Origin: JAKAGE01 sp035541415
GTDB taxonomy: Bacteria; Patescibacteriota; Minisyncoccia; UBA6257; 2-01-FULL-56-20
Reading direction: 5' to 3'
DNA length: 30,990 nt
Assembly (NCBI GenBank): GCA_035541415.1
Contig: DATKNI010000038.1
Coordinates: 1-30,990 of the forward strand
Below the pieces are notes generated by a model. It had not been told where the DNA came from, made no database searches, and saw nothing but the letters and a program-made list of their open reading frames with translations. The position numbers and the translations under genes are program-made. Numbering within the stretch: the stretch's first letter is position 1; each line of letters begins with the position of its first letter. Below, one piece after another: positions 28,105 through 30,990 of this stretch.

Positions 28105-29559
28105 ATGGCCCTCAAAGATTCAAAATTGGTGCGATCGTTCTACAATCTTCCGGGCGTCATGCGCACGTATCATTTTTTGTGGGCGTGGCTTGCGGCGCGG
28201 AAGCACGATCATCCGAGCAAAAAGATCTTTGTGATCGGCGTCACCGGGACCAAAGGGAAAACGACGACCCTCGAGCTCATCAATTCGATTCTCGAAACGG
28301 CTGGCAAAAAAACAGCACTTTTGTCGTCGCTTCGCGTAAAGATCGATGCCGAGTCGCGCAAAAATGACACCGGCAACTCGATGCCGGGCCGCGGATTCAT
28401 CCAAGCATTTCTCCGCGACGCAAAGGATGCCGGCTGCGGCTACGCCCTCATCGAGGTAACGTCGCAGGGCGTTTCGCTCCATCGGCATCGCTTTATCGAT
28501 TGGAACATGGGCGTCATCACGAATCTCGCCCCGGAGCACATCGATTGGCACGGTTCGTATGAGAACTACCGCGCGGCAAAACTCGAATTTCTTAAATACG
28601 TTTTGGAGCGCGGCGGGAAAGTGTTTTTGAACCGCGACGACCGCGAGTATGAATTCTTTGCGAATGAATTGGTTGATAAGGAGGCGAGCGAGGAGGCGGC
28701 AACAATCGACGACAAGCATCCGGATGAAGTTTTTGGCGCGCACGGCGCGGCGCATGCGAGCGGTCACGCGCACGGGCACGGCCATGATGAGCCGGTGATT
28801 GTCTTCGGGAGCTCGCGCGAAGAAGACGTGATCCCGTATTCGCGCGAAGACCAGTGGCTCAAAAATAATTTGGCGAAAGCAAAACTCGCGCAATCGCTTC
28901 GCGGCGGGAACGCGCCAAAGTTTTTAATCGGCAAATTTAACGAAGAAAATATCGCCGTTGCCGTTGCGATTGCAAAAGAGTTCGGTTTGCAGGATCGCGT
29001 CATTGAAGAGGCAATCGTGAGCTTTGAAGGCGTTGCGGGTCGCATGGAATTCGTGCGCAAAGGAAATTTCACGGCGATCGTCGATTACGCGCATACGCCG
29101 GAATCGCTGCGGGCGGCATATTCGGCGGCGCGGCCGGAGCCGACGCCGTATTATCCTTCGCCGCGCCTCATCTGCGTTCTCGGTTCCGCCGGGGGCGGAC
29201 GCGACGCGTGGAAGCGCCCCGAAATGGGCGCGATCGCCGACCAATATTGCGACGAGATCATCCTCACCGACGAAGATCCATACGACGAAGACCCGCAAGA
29301 AATCATCGAACAAATTGAAGAAGGGATCCGGCGTTCGAATCCTGACCGGCCGCCGGTCCGGAAAGTTTTGAATCGCAAGCAGGCAATCCGTGAGGCGGTG
29401 CAGATGATGCGCGAAGGGGACGTCGTGATCGGCACCGGTAAGGGAAGCGAGGAGTATATCCATCGCAAGCACGGCGCGCGGGAACCGTGGAACGAGCGAG
29501 AAATATTCGAAGAAGAACTCCAAAAAAAGTTTCAAAATGAACAACCCCCGCTTGAGTAG
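28105..29559 (+). CDS. MurE-like Mur ligase lacking most of the N-terminal domain
   Basis: The 484-residue protein shows the Mur ligase core: P-loop GVTGTKGKTTT (~45-55), the EVTSQGVSLHR region, TNLAPEHIDWHGSYENYRAAKLEF (with the Lys normally carbamylated), the FEGVAGRMEFVRKGNFTAIVDYAHTPESL block and a C-terminal domain with VLGSAGGGRDAWKRPEMG. MurE adds the third stem-peptide residue. The UDP-sugar-binding first domain (~100 residues in MurE) is cut to ~40. The DNPR-type amino acid motif reads DEDPYDEDP, losing the Arg that contacts diaminopimelate. A His/Gly/Ala-rich stretch (HASGHAHGHGHD, ~222-233) is inserted in the middle domain. Substrate is therefore uncertain; a MurE with altered specificity or another Mur-family peptide ligase are both possible. 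Confidence 0.8.
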   Translation: MALKDSKLVRSFYNLPGVMRTYHFLWAWLAARKHDHPSKKIFVIGVTGTKGKTTTLELINSILETAGKKTALLSSLRVKIDAESRKNDTGNSMPGRGFIQAFLRDAKDAGCGYALIEVTSQGVSLHRHRFIDWNMGVITNLAPEHIDWHGSYENYRAAKLEFLKYVLERGGKVFLNRDDREYEFFANELVDKEASEEAATIDDKHPDEVFGAHGAAHASGHAHGHGHDEPVIVFGSSREEDVIPYSREDQWLKNNLAKAKLAQSLRGGNAPKFLIGKFNEENIAVAVAIAKEFGLQDRVIEEAIVSFEGVAGRMEFVRKGNFTAIVDYAHTPESLRAAYSAARPEPTPYYPSPRLICVLGSAGGGRDAWKRPEMGAIADQYCDEIILTDEDPYDEDPQEIIEQIEEGIRRSNPDRPPVRKVLNRKQAIREAVQMMREGDVVIGTGKGSEEYIHRKHGAREPWNEREIFEEELQKKFQNEQPPLE

Positions 29560-29568
29560 CGGGGGCTT
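29545..29568 (+). terminator. Hairpin overlapping the Mur ligase stop codon
   Basis: CCCCCGCT (29545-29552) pairs with AGCGGGGG (29558-29565) around a five-nt loop that includes the start of the stop codon. The T run is short (CTTTGG), so termination may be partial. Confidence 0.55.
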
Positions 29569-29586
29569 TGGTGGTTGAGGTCGCCG

Positions 29587-29907
29587 TCAGCGGCGAATTA
29601 TAACGCTTTGCCGGACGGCATGCGACTTCGGTCGCGGTTCAATCCGGTCGGATCCGGGCTTGAGGGTCCGCACGTTGCGGAACCGGTGCGGTGACGAAGG
29701 GTCGTCTTCGTTGTCTAGCCGATGGATGTCGGAGGCAACTCTCAGGAGTTCAATTTGCGCTTGCGCTGCTTTGTAGTATTTCTTGCGAAGTCCCGGCGGC
29801 AGGACTTTTGGATCCGGATGCTTGAGAACATCAGTAGAAACAGCGGGAAGGAGGGTTGCCGCTCGAGAAATGTCAGGGATGAGAACTACAATTTGCTGCA
29901 ATGCCAT
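29587..29907 (-). CDS. Hypothetical 106-residue protein
   Basis: No family is recognised. From ATG 29907 the product is 106 residues: a hydrophobic first 25 (MALQQIVVLIPDISRAATLL) that could be amphipathic, then a soluble, basic region (LRKKYYKAAQAQIELLRV helix) and an Arg/Pro-rich end. A GGAG lies seven nt before this ATG, one of the few proper Shine-Dalgarno sequences in the window, and a promoter with ideal spacing lies at 29943-29971, so the gene is likely real. The open frame continues upstream into the beta-CASP gene, but that part is antisense shadow. It is divergent from that gene. Confidence 0.65.
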   Translation of the reverse strand: MALQQIVVLIPDISRAATLLPAVSTDVLKHPDPKVLPPGLRKKYYKAAQAQIELLRVASDIHRLDNEDDPSSPHRFRNVRTLKPGSDRIEPRPKSHAVRQSVIIRR

Positions 29908-29942
29908 TCGAAGGCTCCGAAGTGATTTAAACAGCAGATTCC

Positions 29943-29971
29943 AGATTAGCACAGGTTGTTTTGGCCTACAA
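29943..29971 (-). promoter_or_regulatory. Promoter of the 29587-29907 gene
   Basis: On the minus strand TTGTAG (29966-29971) is followed after 17 nt by TAATCT (29943-29948), which is preceded by TGC as an extended -10. The predicted start is near 29936, giving a ~29-nt leader that contains the GGAG. Confidence 0.6.
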
Positions 29972-29984
29972 GTCGCTTTATAAT
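29956..29984 (+). promoter_or_regulatory. Promoter of the beta-CASP gene, overlapping the divergent one
   Basis: TTGTTT (29956-29961) is followed after 17 nt by a perfect TATAAT (29979-29984), seven nt before ATG 29992. It shares bases 29956-29971 with the opposing promoter. Confidence 0.65.
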
Positions 29985-29991
29985 TATGCCT

Positions 29992-30990
29992 ATGAAGCTC
30001 ACTTTTTACGGCGGAACCGGCGAAGCGACCGGGGCGAATTATATTCTGGAATCGGGCGGCACGAAGGTTATGGTCGACTGCGGCTTGCACCAAGGCAGCC
30101 ACTATGCGGAGCGGGAAAACTTTGATCCGTTTCCGTACGATCCGAAAATAGTTGACGCGGTATTTATTACGCACTCGCACCTCGATCACATCGGCCGGTT
30201 GCCGAGCCTCGTCAAGCGCGGATTTAAAGGAACGATTTATTCCACGATCGGCACGCGCGACGTTGCCGAGCTCATGCTTCTCGACTCGGAGCACCTGCTT
30301 TCGAAAGAGGCGGAGCGCGAACATCGCGAGCCGCTCTACACCGATCAGGATATCGAGCATGTGATGAAGCAGTGGCGCGGCGTGAACTATCATGAGCCGC
30401 TTTCGGTCGGCGATTTCGCGGTCGAATTTTTTGATGCCGGTCATATTTTGGGATCGGCATTCATCCGCATCCGCGCCGAAGGCAAGGCGATTGTTTTTTC
30501 TGGCGACCTCGGCAATACGCCGGCGCCGATTCTCCAGCCGACGGAAACGATCGACCAGGCGGATTACTGCGTGATTGAGTCAACCTACGGCGATCGCGAG
30601 CACCAGAACATCGACCAGCGCCGCGAGATGCTCGAAGACGCCGTGGAGGACACGGTGAAAGCCGGCGGCGTTCTCATGATTCCGACGTTCGCCATGGAGC
30701 GCACGCAAGAGCTCTTATATCATCTCCACCAATTGTTCCAAGAGGGCCGCATCCCGCGGGTTCCCGTTTTTATCGACAGCCCGCTTGCGATCAAGCTCAC
30801 CGCAATCTACAAGAAGCACGAAAACTATTTCAATCCCGCCACGCGGCACATCGCGGCGAGCGGCGATGACATTCTGAATTTCCCGGGGCTGCGCCTCACG
30901 CTCACGACGGAGCAGTCAAAAGAAATCAACAACGTTCCGCCGCCAAAAATCATCATCGCGGGCTCGGGCATGTCGAACGGCGGCCGCATT
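29992..30990 (+). CDS. MBL-fold beta-CASP metallo-hydrolase (RNase-like), 3'-truncated
   Basis: 333 residues are visible before the window ends. The metallo-beta-lactamase core has FYGGTGEATGANYIL, the metal-binding motif THSHLDHIGRLP (HxHxDH), and a later AGHILGSAF and SGDLGN. The beta-CASP region follows: VIESTYGDREH, VLMIPTFAMERTQELLYHLHQL, FIDSPLAIKLT, and IIAGSGMSNGGRI just before the edge. This is the CPSF-73/RNase J-like group of RNA-processing nucleases that use two zinc ions; this particular form, without the RNase J C-terminal domain so far, is the one labelled 'MBL fold with RNA-specificity domain'. The start at 29992 fits MKLTFYGG and the promoter; an in-frame ATG two codons earlier is possible. 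Confidence 0.88.
   Translation, partial: MKLTFYGGTGEATGANYILESGGTKVMVDCGLHQGSHYAERENFDPFPYDPKIVDAVFITHSHLDHIGRLPSLVKRGFKGTIYSTIGTRDVAELMLLDSEHLLSKEAEREHREPLYTDQDIEHVMKQWRGVNYHEPLSVGDFAVEFFDAGHILGSAFIRIRAEGKAIVFSGDLGNTPAPILQPTETIDQADYCVIESTYGDREHQNIDQRREMLEDAVEDTVKAGGVLMIPTFAMERTQELLYHLHQLFQEGRIPRVPVFIDSPLAIKLTAIYKKHENYFNPATRHIAASGDDILNFPGLRLTLTTEQSKEINNVPPPKIIIAGSGMSNGGRI

Noticed and set aside
29908..30444. Upstream extension of the minus-strand hypothetical gene to 285 codons
   Set aside because: The extra part is antisense to the beta-CASP gene with its HxHxDH motif; the ATG at 29907 has a Shine-Dalgarno and promoter.
1..30990. UGA recoded as glycine
   Set aside because: Several genes end in TGA at the expected family end and no in-frame TGA interrupts conserved domains.
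1..30990. Insertion sequences, CRISPR arrays, tRNA or rRNA genes
   Set aside because: No transposase motifs, no regularly spaced direct repeats, and no cloverleaf or rRNA segments were recognised by eye; tRNAscan-SE and Infernal would be the decisive tests.

Overview
The window looks like a chromosomal segment of a Candidate Phyla Radiation (Patescibacteria) bacterium, most likely of the Parcubacteria type. The reasons are the compact layout with short gaps, a PrgI / split-VirB4 / VirB6 / two-helix pilin cassette, a short YidC, a reduced YebC, a short Mur ligase, and several small secreted or anchored proteins that I cannot name. Genes such as pyrG and the 5'-3' exonuclease end in TGA, so UGA is a stop here; this argues against the UGA-as-glycine lineages (Gracilibacteria, Absconditabacteria/SR1). 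The assignment is inferred from gene content and style; no phylogeny was run.

Layout. (1) Positions 3-9540 hold a type IV secretion-like cluster: a VirB6/TrbL-like membrane protein cut by the left edge, a Pro/Ala-rich partner, PrgI, VirB4 split into two adjacent genes, an opposed membrane protein with an acidic tail, and a rightward trio of secreted Ig-like protein, VirB2/TrbC-like pilin and membrane-anchored extracytoplasmic protein. No relaxase, coupling protein (VirD4) or outer-membrane core gene is visible. (2) Positions 9595-14110 are the classical origin neighbourhood: rpmH, rnpA, yidC and khpB/jag leftward, dnaA and dnaN rightward. A TTATGCACA box lies upstream of dnaA and an AT-rich spacer lies between dnaA and dnaN, making this the probable oriC. 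(3) Positions 14177-17766 run leftward: class A penicillin-binding protein, a tiny Asp/Glu-rich protein, ruvC and a short yebC. (4) Positions 17843-26233 and on to 27099 run rightward: pilB, a strongly folded candidate non-coding RNA, ruvB, a lamin-tail-domain protein, tsaE, a standalone 5'-3' exonuclease, an orphan sensor kinase, pyrG and holA. (5) The right end has rpsT (leftward), ruvA, a MurE-like ligase with unusual features, an unknown leftward 106-residue protein, and a beta-CASP metallo-hydrolase cut by the right edge.

How the parts relate. The first block would build an envelope-spanning, ATP-driven machine with pilin subunits. The centre supplies chromosome replication initiation, tRNA 5' processing and membrane insertion. 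ruvA, ruvB and ruvC are all present but in three separate places, so they must be co-ordinated in trans. PBP1A and the Mur ligase belong to wall synthesis.

Two signals stand out beyond the genes. First, about 165 nt between pilB and ruvB (19534-19700) can fold into a 23-bp closing helix, with one mismatch, enclosing three hairpins; one of these is a perfect 10-bp stem with a GAAA loop. I could not assign it to a known RNA family. Second, at least nine genes have a -10-like hexamer ending exactly 6 or 7 nt before the ATG, which puts the predicted transcription start on or next to the start codon. Leaderless mRNAs therefore appear common in this genome. No tRNA, rRNA, insertion sequence or CRISPR array was found.
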